Below, in pieces: positions 45,635 to 58,337 of a stretch of 64,000 nt of DNA. Within the stretch, counting starts at the first letter, position 1. Each line of letters begins with the position of its first letter. The DNA comes from Melampsora larici-populina 98AG31 (lineage: Eukaryota; Basidiomycota; Pucciniomycetes; Pucciniales; Melampsoraceae), in NCBI RefSeq assembly GCF_000204055.1, contig NW_006768843.1:1-64000 (forward strand). Reading direction: 5' to 3'. The translations under genes were made by a program, and so were the position numbers. The notes beneath the pieces were generated by a model. The model searched no databases. It worked only from the letters and a program-made list of their open reading frames with translations, and had not been told where the DNA came from.

Positions 45635-48065
45635 TTAAACATAAGTCCTTCTTGGTTTCTTCATTATTGCCTTCTTGGCAAACTCAATCACCCTGCCAAC
45701 CTCCGCAAAATCCCCAGTAAGTGGTACCCCTTCTCCCATCCATAAAGTACTACATACCAACATCTCAGTCATTTGAGGCTTTAATCCACCTTGCTAATCA
45801 GTGCAAATCAGGCCGGCAATTGAGAAAGACCTCTCTGGAGGTGATGACGCCGCGGGAGTGGCGAGGTAGTCACGCCTAGTCACGCGCTAAGACGGATAGT
45901 ACCGGATATCTGCCTTGATGACGCTGTGAGGCAATAATGATCAGTAAGGTGATGATCGTAAAAGACAAGAAAAAGGAGTTTAGTGGGACTTACCCTCCAC
46001 CAATCAAGAGCAAGTTGAGGATTGTTGACGTTAGGTGATTTCATTGGATTGATTCCTTGAATGTATTGATCCAACTCATTGAGATTATTTTGGGTTGAAA
46101 CTTCATTATAGAAATCAAGGTAAGTAGGATCAAACATTTTGGGAGGCGAATTGCCGTGAACTGAAGATGTGGTGACTGGTTCGGATTCATTCGAGTCTCA
46201 AGCTTCAGGTGCTTGACGGTCCCACTTGGTTTTAAAAGCTACTTCCAGTAAGGCTTTGGCTCGGTCGGGTTTGGGAAAGCCTTCTCCAAACGCATGAGAA
46301 AAAAATTGTAGACGTAACCCCGGGTGAAAAACAGAGGCAAGAACTAAGGTATCACACTCAAGTGCCTCATCAAGATAGAGCTTGATCCTCTCTAACATGA
46401 TGTCGACCATTGGGTAAAGAGGATCATTCAAGTGCATAGTCTTCAATCAATCCTCCATGGACTCCTTAAGCTGTACGTAATTTACCAGTACCATGCAACC
46501 TGTAGGAATGTTACCTTCCATCTCACAAGTTAAGATCTTGAAAGGCTGTGAGGTAGATGTCAAGGAGTCAGTATAGAGCTTATGAAAATTGAATATTACA
46601 TTTCAAAACACTTACAATGAGGATATCTAACATATCCCTCAATGCTTGCCAATCTGCAACTGAAAACACCACTTCTTCAAAGTATCCATGCTTCTTCCCA
46701 TCCTTTCTTGGACGGCGCCACTTGGAATGGACCTCTCTCAAGTCTTCCCTCATCACTCCATCAATCAACTGTAAAATTGCCTTAATTAGTTATCACATCG
46801 ACTCACAAGAGGGGAGTTTGGAAGCTTGGGTGACTTACATCCTTAGCTTCCCACATACGCTTCCATCGCTCAGCACAAATACCCCAACGTACCCCGTGGC
46901 CAGATAGAAGGGCCTTCAAGGGACGTAACTTATCTTTTTTGTGTTGAAGTTTTTCTCAACTGCGTTGTCTATTAAAATCGGCACGGTGGCCGCTAGATCG
47001 AGTGAGTTTTTTATTCACTGTGTCCATCTAGTAATGGAACAACAAATACAAACAAATCTAATCAGTGAGATAGAAAGCAAGAGAGGACTCAATCAGGTAG
47101 GAAGAAAGTTGGAAGACAACTTACATCTTTACTTAACTGTTTCATATACGTGTCACCCAACAAGTAAGCACTCTTGCCGTTTTGATAGAAGGTAGGTTTG
47201 TTTTCTTCTTCCTTATCTTCTTCCTCATCAATGGAATTGGAATCAGATTGAACACTTGAGTTATTGCTAACAACATCTTCATCAGTTTGACTATCAACTT
47301 CATTGTTGTCTGATTCAAGATCTTCAGATTCTGTGGTGCCTTGTTCCAACTCGTTGTCTTCATCAATCACTGCTAAAACTTTGACTGGAGGAAATCAACC
47401 CAAAGCAGCATGTCTAATGGGCAAGGGCTTCATGCCCAGCGCGTCAAGCCCAGTTTTCACCACCAAACCCATCTTATGACAAAAGCACCAAACTGATTGG
47501 GACTTTGATTTCCAATTGTATTCAAAGCCAGTTTTCAGACCCTTGTCCTGGAGCTGCCGTTGCATCTTGCGGCCAAGGGTTATATTGTTGCTTCCCAAAT
47601 CAGACACGCCAGCAAGCATGGAACATATGAATGAATATTGGCACTTGAATTGTTTCAGAACAAGAAACTGAAAGAAAAAAAAGTCATTCAAACTCATCTT
47701 TGATACAAATTGTTCTTTTTCAAGACAGTAACCATCGGCTCTGCAAGTAGATGACCCTTATGATGCCATGCGACTAGTTTGAAAGTTAAATGGTGCACTA
47801 CGTAAGTCCAGTCCTTCTTGATGAAGGACACCAAGGCGCCAATAAATCCGTGGAGATTCCCCTTCACGGTCCAAACGTCCTGAATAAAACAAAACTTGTT
47901 GTCTAGCTCCTGAAAACAAGCAATATAAACGGTGTTCCACGCCGTGCACTACTTTTTGCGTGGCGAGCCAGACATGGCTCACCTCTAGAACATTGTCACA
48001 GGCATTCAGGGTTTTGTCGCCTTTCACCATGTGATTTGACCACGGAGAATATTTGAATTTGCACC
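45635..48065 (-). pseudogene. hAT transposase, decayed relative of the 58-62 kb copy
   Basis: Aligning by eye with the intact hAT gives, from N to C: a BED-like remnant (WSNHMVKGDKTLNACDNV, near 48030); a deletion; KFCFIQDVWTVKGNLHGFIG (about 47900); SDLGSNNITLGRK; and CFCHKMGLVVKTGLDALGMKP. Then come an acidic stretch, YLLGDTYMKQL, EEVVFSVADWQALRDMLDI, LYPMVDIMLERIKLYLDEAL, LDWW, and SSPPERSFSIAG ending at 45635. In-frame stops: TGA at 47395-47397, 46447-46449 and 46198-46200, and TAG at 45794-45796. At the first two sites the intact copy has Arg. Confidence 0.75.
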
Positions 48066-48762
48066 AGCTATCTTCTTCCCTTCACAAGAACTGACATCAA
48101 TATAGTGGATACTTGAAGGTGTTGTGATTTTGGATACACTATCAGAAGAAACCCAACAGACAAGGTGTACACAATCCTTCTCAAAATGCTAATGGCCCCT
48201 CCCCATCCCATGTAAATAATCAAACCTACTAAAAGGCTGGGCCTGTCCAATTTTTGATCAAGCCTAGGGGTCTCCCCGGCTCCCAAAACATGTGAAGTCC
48301 CTGGCTCCTGCCCCCACAGGGCTGGAGCTACAATCAATTTTGGGACCCAAATTTCTGCAGGGAATTGCAGGGGTAGGATTTGGTAGCAGAGCCAATCCCC
48401 CCCACTCCCTGCAGTTTGGGTGCACATGAGTAGCGCAGAGTTGATCTGATGCTGAGCAGTTCCATTTTACAGTTCTCATTTTATGTTGGAAAATAGCTTT
48501 ACAATCTTCGCAAATGAGATGGGCAAGAAAATTTTCTGACAACAAGAGCCACAAAGTAAATTAAATGACACTTTTAGGAAATATATGTACGAATATTGAT
48601 CTTTGTTGCTTGTGTGTTGAACTTCCTACAGATGCTGGTCAAAGACGTAGATGTTTGCATAGATGATTTTCAAGTGCAAGTCAATCTCAAGGGTATTGCT
48701 ACATTGTGTGGTAGAAGTGAGTCATACAAGATAAAATTCCAGATGTAACAGTAGTCAATGAC
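48066..48762. other. Spacer without a supported gene
   Basis: A minus-strand frame at 48427-48068 (ALWGQEPGTSHVLGAGE) looks like a recurrent rust repeat fragment rather than a gene. The rest is unique-looking, AT-rich DNA. Confidence 0.3.
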
Positions 48763-49953
48763 TACACTGGGTAAGCTGCGCTGCAACACGCTAACGGCCA
48801 GTTAGCCGCAAACGTAGCTGATTTCCATATGGTCTCGCTCCGTCACGGTGTTAACGCAGCTCTTTTCAGGCAAAAAGAGTGGCTGAATCCCCGTAGCGCA
48901 GCTCCAAAGAGCTACGCTCCGGGCGTTAACAGCTACGTTCGCGGCATTTTGGCGGCACGCTGCGTCACACGTCACAGCTACAGCTACACGGCCAAAAGCC
49001 GTAGCAAGAACGAGAAGCAAGATATAACTGAATTAATTAAAAGAAATAAAATAAACCTAAAGGAATTAAAGTTGATAGCATAATGAGTGTAGAGAACTTT
49101 TAAACAAACAATCCTTAATGAGAGTCAAGAAAAAAACAAAATAGTAAAGGGGAAATTTAAGAAGTACCAAATTTTCTCAATTCATGGGAATCCCCATCAT
49201 CTTGAAGACCTTCAGAAGGTCTTCAAAGCATATACCCATCTCAACACCTTCTCTCAACCATAATTTGCTTGACACAAGCATCTCTATGGTACGAGCTATT
49301 AAACTACCTCGACTAGAACAGCAGACTTCCAACGCGCAAGAAAATATATGTTCAGCAGCGCAGGAAGATCCAGTTGATGCCTAGTAGTCTTTGGCCATAC
49401 ACGCAAGCACTCAATAAGTTCTTTCATGGACCTATCACACAGATAGAGGGAACAATAAACATATTCAGTGACATATATATTCCAGGGCAAAATAAATGAG
49501 ATTGAGAGAAAGACACTCACTTTCCACCAATCCAGACTTGCATTGGGATCTGAGTGGGATGAGCAAGAAAGGAGCGAGAAAGACAGAGAGCAGGTTTTTG
49601 AACTTACCTTGATGAAATATACCATTGCCATCAATTCTCGGGCCTGTAGGTGACGCCGCATGCGTCAATAATGTGTCCAAATCAAGAGATGTAGCATCCT
49701 TGCGTGGTTGTTTAGTGCCGTATAGGTGCCAGATTAAGAAATGGAGTGTTTCAGAATTTTGACCCCGGCATGGGAGCTAACGGTGCTACCCGTGCCGCAG
49801 CGTAGCTTTTTAAAAAAAAAGCATTTTTGCCGGGGACCGTAGCTCTGCAGTGTGCTTCCAGAAAGAGCTACGCTCCCAAGGGACGCAGCGGTGCACAAAA
49901 ACCGCTGCGCTTTGCTGCGTCTCAGCTCCGGCAAGCTCAGCTGACCCAGTGTT
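48763..49953 (-). mobile_element. 1.2-kb hAT deletion derivative
   Basis: Ends read TACACTGGGTAAGCTGCGCT (left) and, reverse complemented, AACACTGGGTCAGCTGAGCT (right). Both are flanked by GTCAATGAC (48754-48762, 49954-49962); hAT duplications are 8 bp, and one base here is ambiguous. Subterminal regions are packed with GTAGC/GCTAC words. Inside on the minus strand are the last transposase exons only: a DPNASLDWWK piece near 49550, then in a shifted frame an ending with EMLVSSKLWL. It is an internally deleted, non-autonomous copy. Confidence 0.75.
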
Positions 49954-49962
49954 GTCAATGAC

Positions 49963-52900
49963 CATGCCAAGATAAACAAACAACAGCTTCAGGATAAACC
50001 ATACACTTGTGGTTTATTGATTAGTATAATGGTTTGAATTACTAATACACACACCAACTTATGCATGAAGTATCAAGATATGGGGCCAATTATTTACACA
50101 TGCATCAATATGATGCTATTACAGTGTGGCGGCTGGTTTCCTAATATCTAGTACTATACTATAGTATAGAAGTACACTACACTATGGTATAGTAAAGCAG
50201 TACTATGCTATAGGATAGCGGTATACTTTACTATAGGATAGCAGCATACAATACTATAGTATAGCAGTATACTATACTTTACTCACAGTGTCATTTTACT
50301 AGTCACTGGCAGGACTGTGAGCCCTATTCACCTCAATCAAATATCAATGCAATATCAGTTCAATATCAAATTGACCTCCATTCAGTTGGAGTGGGAGATA
50401 TGCACAGGCTGCATATACTAGCAGACCCACATGGAGCTATTTCAGTAGTACAGCTGAAGGTGAAAATTGATGTCCAGAATCTTCCTGTGGCTTCTTTTCA
50501 ATTGCTCAGTATGGTATATTGAATTCTAAAAATTTGATATACAGGAGAGTTTGAACTCGTGTTGTATGCTTTGATGGTCTCCATGGATTCATATCTCCAA
50601 TTCAATTACAACCCATGGGTAGCTTCACAGAATCAAGGATGCATGATCCTCAAAAATTCTGATGAGAGTGGTGAAACCCAAAGATCAAGAGCAAAGTGAA
50701 TGGATGTGTTGCCTTTTCTCTCACTTTGTGAGATGTTAGAATCTTCACATGATCTTTTGGAGACATTTCATGAAAGTATATGGACAACAAACTAAATTGA
50801 TGAAAAGCTCTAACTCAACACAGATAATCCACGAGACTTAAAATTGGATGTTATAAAAAGACAACAAGTGTGGAAGGCAAGCTTTTACATTGAGGCCACA
50901 TAAAAAAAACCCTACTTATTGTTATTCAGTATCCATAGTGTCAGCTTCCAGATTGATCTCTTGCAAAAATCCTTGGAAAGTTGCAAATTGGATCAGGAAA
51001 TGTCTACCTGATACCTTGAGTACTCACCAGATTTGTCAGCTTCAGTCAGCTCCACATTTGGAAGGTTTGGGCAACCAATATCAAACTGACCAGCTGCATT
51101 ATTTTGTACAACAAGCTGTCCAATAACTTTGTGACATGGTACAACATGAGTATACACATGTAAATCATAAAAAACTGATGCATTCAGCCAAACTGGCATC
51201 AAAGCTTATAGGTTATTGATCTCATCTTCAGTGTTCAAGCACTTCAGTGATTTAACCAATACACTGTTTTCACCACATCTGTTCTTGACATCGAGAAATG
51301 CAGATTGGTTGAAGTTTGGTGGCAGAAACATCATGTTTATCTTTTTGTTTTGTTACTCAGTACAAACTTCAGAGACCCTCAGCTTTTTAAAAACTGGTAC
51401 AGCTCAGACCTGCAGATCAATGTGCCAACCGATTTTAGTTACTGTACAATGTTCAATTTCTTATGTGTCAGTTGAAATGTTTGATATCAATATAATGGAT
51501 TCAATCCCAGCCAAACTGAATCAATGGACTTTTACGTTTATTCATCTTAAATCTGCAACAAAACTAACACTCAACCAATAGATCAACTTCCAGAACTTTG
51601 ACCTGTCAAGTTTCATCTGTGATTGTAGTAGAAACGTTCAGACCTATCAGCAACATAGGAATCAAGTTGACCTCTCAAGGATGAGTATAGTTGTTTTTAT
51701 TCATATTTGATATCCCTTCTAGTCATATTGTTAATGCATAAATAATACTTGATTAGTTACCAGTTGAAGACATTCCAGATGCTGGACAAAGTTTGTTATC
51801 CAAATTCCAGGCTCTCTGATATACATCCATTCAACTTGGTTTTCTGAATCTGTCAGAATGCTGTCAATTTCTTGTATTAATTGATTGATAGAGAGAATGA
51901 TAAGCTCAAATATAATTATGGTGATTCTAAAATGGCCTTGAGTCTCATACCAACTGATAACCATCAATCTTTTGCCACATTCATATACATTTTGAAGACT
52001 TCAAGCAGCAAAAAAATCTTGTTTTTCAATTCCAATTCACCTTTCAATACAAAATTGTCAGCCCTGAGTACTAAACCAGAGTACCAATGGGCGACGTATT
52101 GTAATAAAAACCTTAAAAATAGCAATTACAACTCAAGGCCCAGTTTCGACAGTCGAGTTACATATGATTTAGCATATGTAACATGTGCAGAGCTTACATC
52201 AAAGGGTGTGAACATACATAACTTTGATGTAAACCAAAGGTACATAGATTTCACAGCTGTAGCACATATGTAACAAGTGAAATATGCTTATAATCCAATA
52301 GTAACTGTCTTACTGTGATTAACCTAGCCATAGAACCAAAATTTGTGCGCACTTGTAGTCCAAAGATTTCCAAGGTTCAGACTATATAAACCATAGAAAT
52401 CCAAGCAAATTGAGAGGAAACACATTATCACATTATTATTCAACAACTACACAACTTTGCTTTTATTCATCTTCCTAGTAACCTTTAAACTTTACTTATC
52501 AATTACCAAACTTTAAAGGCCTGATTCTACGAACCTTGAAACTCAAACCTTGTGCCTTGTTGCTTATTCTGTGTGCTGATTCAACTTTGTTTCTGATTAG
52601 ACTCCATAATCAGTATTTGTGGTAATATCCATTTGGTGGAATTACTTGTAAGGAAGTAATCCTTGTGTATTGCTCATATCAGATTAGGGATTCATCTGAT
52701 ATAAGAAACTCTAAATCTACAGGGAAATCTCTATTAGTCAGAGTGTAAAGTTCCCGGTGCTATAATAGACCTTAACACCACCTTCTTTGACCTTTCTTTG
52801 AATAAGAAGAGGATCAAACTAAGATTGAGGACTGCGCGTCAGTTGCTCTTCTTTTTAATTATTGTAAAGACAAAAATTAACCCAAAATCCCTGGGCTATG

Positions 52901-54929
52901 GCCTGTGTTTAAAAGTCAACTAACTGTAGTCTTTACTTGTTTATTGCAAGTATCGCTCTCACACCCAGATCTCTACCCATTCATACTTGTAGATATTGAT
53001 CTACACAGCTTTGGTAGAAGTTATCAGACCTTCTACAACTTTTTTATTGACTCTACTAGCCTAACAGACGCTAGTAGGATCACAAAAATGGTCTGCCTCT
53101 TATCATTATTACAATAGGCGTAATCAAATTTTCCAAGTCAATCTGTTGCTCTTATTATTACCTCCAACTAAATCTGCAACCCCCCCAGAAGGCCAAAATC
53201 ATGAGACATGGTTCCAGCCTTCCAGCAGGTATTTTGCAGGTTTGGTCAGAGCTAGCATTAGACTCAATTTTTAGGGTCTAGTCAAGGCTTGACATTCATG
53301 ATGATCTATGCCTCACTCTTGATCCCTATTTATACTAATTTTCATACTTTTTGTGACAGTGCTTTTGATATCTTTCATTGTACTTTTACTGGATGCTTTT
53401 TGGGCCTCCATTTCCTGTTTGTTTTCACCACATGCTGTCTCTTTTGCTGTTAATCAAATAATGTGTGATGCAATGACAATTCTGATCTCCTTGATTGAGC
53501 TTTTGTCAAACATTTTTGTCCCCCATCCTCTCTAATCAAAGTCTATCATGTGCTGTTTTATCTCTTGCTTTTCAATGTTGTGTGATGGACTTTTGTCAAA
53601 CATGTGCGTAATCTTCATGATTACACTTTTGGTGATCAATTTTATGCGCTCACTCACTCACTCATTCAAAATTTATTCCCTTTGTGTGCTCCAATCAAAT
53701 GCACACTTTGTGCATTTTGTATGCATTCTGTGATTGATATCAATTGCATTCCATGTTGTGCCATATCTTATGTGCTTTGATTATTGCTATCCGTGTCCGT
53801 CACAATGATTATAACAAATGCTGTTTCTAGCCTAATGCAGATCCATATATTTACTTAACAAAGTTATGATCTGGCTTTCCATTCCATCTTATTCCACCCA
53901 ACCTGGCCACCAATCCTTTCCTTCCAGCCAAGTCCGGTCATCACCTCTCCTTTTGTGAGTTCTTTTGTACTTGCCTCTTGTTCTCTTTTTACTCCATTCT
54001 TCTGTTTTAATCAGCAAACAAAAATGTCTCACCATCACTATTCCTTCCTCTTCAACACAATTTCAAACTCAACTTGACTCACTTTGATTGACTCGCCTCA
54101 ACTGGCTTACATTTTTCATTTGGATTTAAATCTTATGAATTCAAGTAAAACCTTATGCATTCAAAATACAAACTGATTCCTTCAAAATAAAAGCATGTCC
54201 TGTCAAAATCAATCCATGTCCCTTCAAAATCAAGACTGATTCATTCAAATCCCAAACTTACGCGTTCACATTATATTCTTCCAAATTCAAACCTTAACCT
54301 TTTAGATTCAAACTGATTCATTGTGGTGAAAACAAACCGAAGTGAGTTACTTCCAGCATTAAAGACATTTCCAGATGTGAATATGGGTCCTAGAGACCAG
54401 ATTCCCCTTCTGTTACTGTTACACAGCTTCAGGAATATTGCCTGAGTAGCCATTGTGATGTACGTAGTGAATTTTTCAGAGTTCTTGTCCCAATCTGAAC
54501 AAAATTATAGCATGAACTACACGTGATTTTCTTATCCAGATGAGCAGATAACTGAGCTGATCTGTACGTATCTGATAGCTAAGGATTCACTCAGATGTTT
54601 GCACATATGTAGCATATGATTTATGGCCCAGTTGTGCAGTGCAAGATGATTTCATGTTACAAGACACCATAACACAGGTGGTTCATGTGTCCATGATGGC
54701 TTGTGGAGGTTTGTGAAAGGTGAGCATGTGAAACTCTAAAAATTGGAGAAGGCAGAAGGCCTCCCAAATTTGCCTCACAGAGTTTTTCTCCTACACACTC
54801 ACTCGATGCTTTCCCATAACCTTAAACAAGACTCATTGCTCATTCACGTCGTGTATATTCTGCGCAGGAACTATCATCAATCAAGACACATCACTATCAA
54901 GAACCAAATCAAGTCAGCAGTAATCAACA
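49963..54929. other. Five kilobases of degenerate AT-rich DNA
   Basis: No gene is supported; the longest frames are about 120-130 codons with no recognisable domain. A TATATAAACC box at about 52382, followed by CT/AC-rich leader-like sequence to 52750, could be the promoter part of an old solo LTR. Imperfect ATTCAAA-containing repeats of about 20-25 bp run from 54120 to 54330. Confidence 0.4.
50150..50285. repeat. Degenerate TATAGTA/CAGTA repeat, copy 2
   Basis: ACTATAGTATAGCAGTA and TATAGGATAGC words recur about every 17-20 bp, as at 735-825. The self-complementary ACTATAGTA could form small hairpins. Confidence 0.55.
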
Positions 54930-57170
54930 ATGGAAAGCGCCATTGCACAAGCAGAAGAAAAAGCAGCAGAGGAGCGTGCAGCAAGAATAACAAGAGCAAG
55001 ATCAAACGCAATGGGCCAAGCTCCAGGCCCACCTTTAGCAACTCCTTTTCGTAACATCAGTAAACCACCTCCTCCACCCACACTGGCTCCAGAATTAGCT
55101 CCCTGCAGCAAGGACGGATACAACCTGGAAAACTCTCCTGATCCAAACCCGGATTGTCTGATACAACCAAACAAGGGTATAGCAATACGTAGTGGTCCAC
55201 TGATGCAATAATTAGATGTGGAGAAAGAATCCTGGGTCCCACTCCCGGGCATAGGGAAGAATCAAGAACCTAGATCAGAAACGGTGTCCTCACACCCAGA
55301 AAATGCTGAAGACGTACAAGATGGAATAATAGGTAAATATTTCACTTGCCTCAATTTTACCTGCCTATATCTCTACTCCACAGACCCCCTCTCGACCTCA
55401 ATGAACACCAAGATGCCATACGCACAGTGAAGGCAAAAGGCAGGGCAGCGGCATGACATACACAAAGCGTAAAACTTGCCCGGCGTAGTTCACCTAGCTG
55501 ACGCGAAGCGTAGCAGGGGCAGACCTAGCCGGCAGTGCAGGTGTTTGAATCTGTAACTTCCAAGGAAGATGATGGTGGTGGAGAAATCCCACGTAAAGAT
55601 ACAAAGGACATGAATCCTGACAAAGTCTACTGTGAACAGATGTACCATCAGGCCCACTCAAGTAATTGACTTACCTGTCCGTGCAAGGGAGGCACATGGA
55701 TGGCTCAGCATTGATGAACTACATAGCGGTGGAGGCAGATTGAGAGCAGGCGGGAGCTAGACAAACCTCTCAAGACCTCTGAATACCAAGTGGCAGTGGA
55801 TTGGCGCAAAGTAGGCTGTGCAATCTGATTGCAGAAGAAGCCTCATCCCCGGGAAGCTTGATCATTACACTACCTCTCGCAAAACGAACTTTCCTGGAGG
55901 CACAGCAGCCAAATCACCAACACACAACCAGATTCTTGGAGCAGTATTTGTCATTTTAAAGAAACCCAGTAGCAACGGATCATCCAGCTTACGTCACAAA
56001 GGCCCCAACCTCACAACATCCAAAAGGCCAAGGCAAACACAGCAATGCGCCAACAACTCATCAACCTCTCCCTGAGCCGACATGATACTACTCCAATAAC
56101 TACCAACACAAACCATTGTGTGAGAGGTCCTCAGCGGCAAGGCAATCCCCCCCCCAGGGTGGATCTTGAACGGGGGCTATCAGAGGAGGAACAAGTAAAG
56201 GTCCCCATGGCAACAAAGAAAGGCCGGCTGGTGCTACAAAACGGCAATGTCGTAGAGAATGGACGGCTCTCAATAGCAGATCCTATAGACAAGATGAAGA
56301 AAGGGTTAACTCCATTTTCCCCAGTCCTAACACATTGGCTGAAAACGTTTCAGTTGTACGTACCCTTAACTGCATTCAACCACATTTTCCTTCTGGATGA
56401 CCAGCAGGAGTGGAGCCAGAGGAAAGCCCCAGCAGACTCCAATATTGCCAATGGTTCTGCCTCTCTTTGCGTCTACAGCGGACCACCACCCCCGGAGGAA
56501 CTGACAATGCAACTTTGAGCATTGGATAGATAGGATGGTGCTTTTCATCAAGTACGTTGCAGACGCCGGTAGGCAAACATTGGCTGAAGTTTTTGAAGGA
56601 CATTGCAACATGGTCATGGGAATCCAAGATAATTACGGGTGGATGGTCATGTTACGGTGCTGCCGGCAGCTACGTCAAGGCGTCATGCAAGAACCAACAG
56701 ACAGCAAGATCAAGAACTTTAGTACATTTCAGACAGCAATTTTTGATGAAGCAAAATTGGTGGCAGACTCGAAGCAAGAACACACTTACCGGTTGAACCC
56801 TTACGCCCCGGATGGCCCTCTACCCCTCTCTGAAGCTTCCACGTCAAAGAAAACAACAGGAGAAATGCCCAGAACCCAAAACACTCAGGAGTCAAGAAAC
56901 ACCGGGGTGGAAGGTGGCTACTCAAAGAAGTCCAAACGTACCTGGGTTACAGATGAACTTTGGGGAAAGATGTCCCCGGAAGATAAGAGGAACGCTCACA
57001 AGTCTACAACTCAACACCAAACAACTTACCAGTACAAAGAAGAAAAGATGTGCCGGCGTAGAAGGAGGTACAATCATGACCATCGGGGCCAAGGACACAG
57101 AAGAAGGCCATCAAGGAGCAGAAGCCCTTGGGGAGACAGATGTAAGAGTAAAGGGGGCATAAATTTGTAA
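54930..57170 (+). pseudogene. DIRS gag (broken)
   Basis: The start ATG at 54930 opens an Ala/Glu/Arg-rich frame (MESAIAQAEEKAAEERAA) to 55211. After several breaks, frames at 56045-56518 and 56535-57170 carry the gag core (LTHWLKTFQLYVPLTAFNHIF; FIKYVADAGRQTLAEVF). The tail is Arg/His-rich (RRRRRYNHDHRGQGHRRR) and would bind nucleic acid. Frame continuity is lost in at least three places. Confidence 0.55.
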
Positions 57171-57248
57171 GCTATACCTGAAAGATTGAAATGAATGTTT
57201 CCGTCATGAAACACCAAGACCAATTCCATCACAAGGAGATGAGAGCAT

Positions 57249-58324
57249 GTGTGGTATCCAAGCCCAGATGAATCAGGTCACTTACATGAATCTACCATCT
57301 TGCCATTCCCTTGCCACAATCCGGACCCCCTGAAGTTCTGGCGAGTGAGGGATCATTGCCTAATGTTACCTGTGAGATGCACATACCAGTGTGGAGACAA
57401 GAACTGGCTAGGGCTAGACTATTGCCAAAATACAGACACATCTTACTTGGTTTAGTGAATAGATTTGACCAAGGAATCAAAGAAGCAGATGTACCAGACG
57501 TACCTTTCTTTTGTCCGCCAAACCATGCTTTGGCATTGGCAGCCAAAGACAAGATAGAAGAATCATTTTGAGTTGAGCTCGCAGCCAGTAGGATGGAAGG
57601 CCTATAGACGTTTTGGCTTCTTTCAGACAAGCCCAATTGGCGCCGTGGTGAATAGTAGCAGATCCACCGGACAATCTCTCCTTCCCAAGGAGCAACCCAT
57701 ATGTACAACCGGTAAATGCAGACGTCAACAAAAATGACTTTGTGACGTCCTGGGACAACTTCAACATGGTAGCAAGGTTCTTAGGTTGCACGCAAGAAGC
57801 AGTAGAATTGGCAATCTACGGCTGGGGTAAGGTGTACCGCCAAATACCCACTTCAACAGACCAATTGTGGTTTCTCATGATCTTAACCTTTGGTAATCAA
57901 ATCCTCCTTGACAAACGTATCACCTTTGGAAGCGTCTCTGGATGCGGCAGCCTGGCAAAGTAGCTGACACATGGGAAGATGTAATGCTGTCATGATTTCC
58001 CCTCCTGAATGTGTTTTGATGGGTGGACAATACAATGTTTGTCAGCATAAAAGGTGAGGTGAATCCGGTGTCCCTGGATGACGTCTCGGCCTTGAGCGCG
58101 GGTATGGGGTGAGAGAAAACATTGAGAAGCGACAAGAATTCACAGAAGAACAACAATATTTAGGTTTCATCTGGAATGTAACAGAAAAGACTGTCAGACT
58201 CCCATACCACAAGATACAAGAAAGGAAAAAAGAGGTAGACACATTACAATACAAAGCACACACATTCAAGAAAGTCAAAAAACTACACCACGGGGGGACT
58301 CTGGGTCTGAATGTGGTCTTTTAA
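57249..58324 (+). pseudogene. DIRS reverse transcriptase (broken, C-terminus missing)
   Basis: Pieces in three frames: LLPKYRHILLGLVNRFDQGI (RT N-terminus, about 57420-57480); GKVYRQIPTSTDQLWFLMI with ITFGSVSGCGS (motif A/B region, 57742-57963); and EEQQYLGFIWNVTEKTVRLP (58109-58324). The VDD box region near 58020 is damaged (RWVDNTM-like). The hAT insertion lies immediately downstream. Confidence 0.65.
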
Positions 58325-58337
58325 AAGTCGTGTCGAG

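Larger units (their letters stand above)
38683..48065 (-). mobile_element. Decayed hAT element, split by a Harbinger; right end not found
   Basis: The left end CAAGTCTGGCTTGCAGCGCT matches the left end of the intact hAT at 58338 (CAAGCCTGGCTCGCAGCGCT). Both then show the AAGCCCAGTAG word. After the nested Harbinger (38893-44911) the sequence resumes with GAGTGTAAAGAAAG, also present just inside the 58-kb hAT. A broken transposase related to that hAT follows at 45635-48065. No matching right TIR is seen, so the element is truncated at the transposase N-terminal side. Confidence 0.65.
54930..58337 (+). mobile_element. DIRS-type retrotransposon remnant, truncated by a hAT
   Basis: Plus-strand gag pieces are followed by reverse transcriptase blocks in DIRS order, ending in the RT thumb region where the hAT at 58338 begins. 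No recombinase is found on the far side, so the 3' part is missing or unrecognisable. Its RT resembles that of the 4-10 kb DIRS (YLGFIWN versus FIGFIWN). Confidence 0.65.

Noticed and set aside
48068..48427. Minus-strand 119-codon gene
   Set aside because: No domain, no splice support, and a low-complexity repeat-like reading.
52382..52910. Complete solo LTR with a TATA box
   Set aside because: A TATA-like box and leader-like sequence are visible, but no TG...CA ends with a matching duplication were found, so it is mentioned only within the spacer.
53353..53733. Hydrophobic plus-strand frames resembling a membrane protein
   Set aside because: The run is a T-rich degenerate repeat region with stops and no start context; hydrophobicity follows from base composition.
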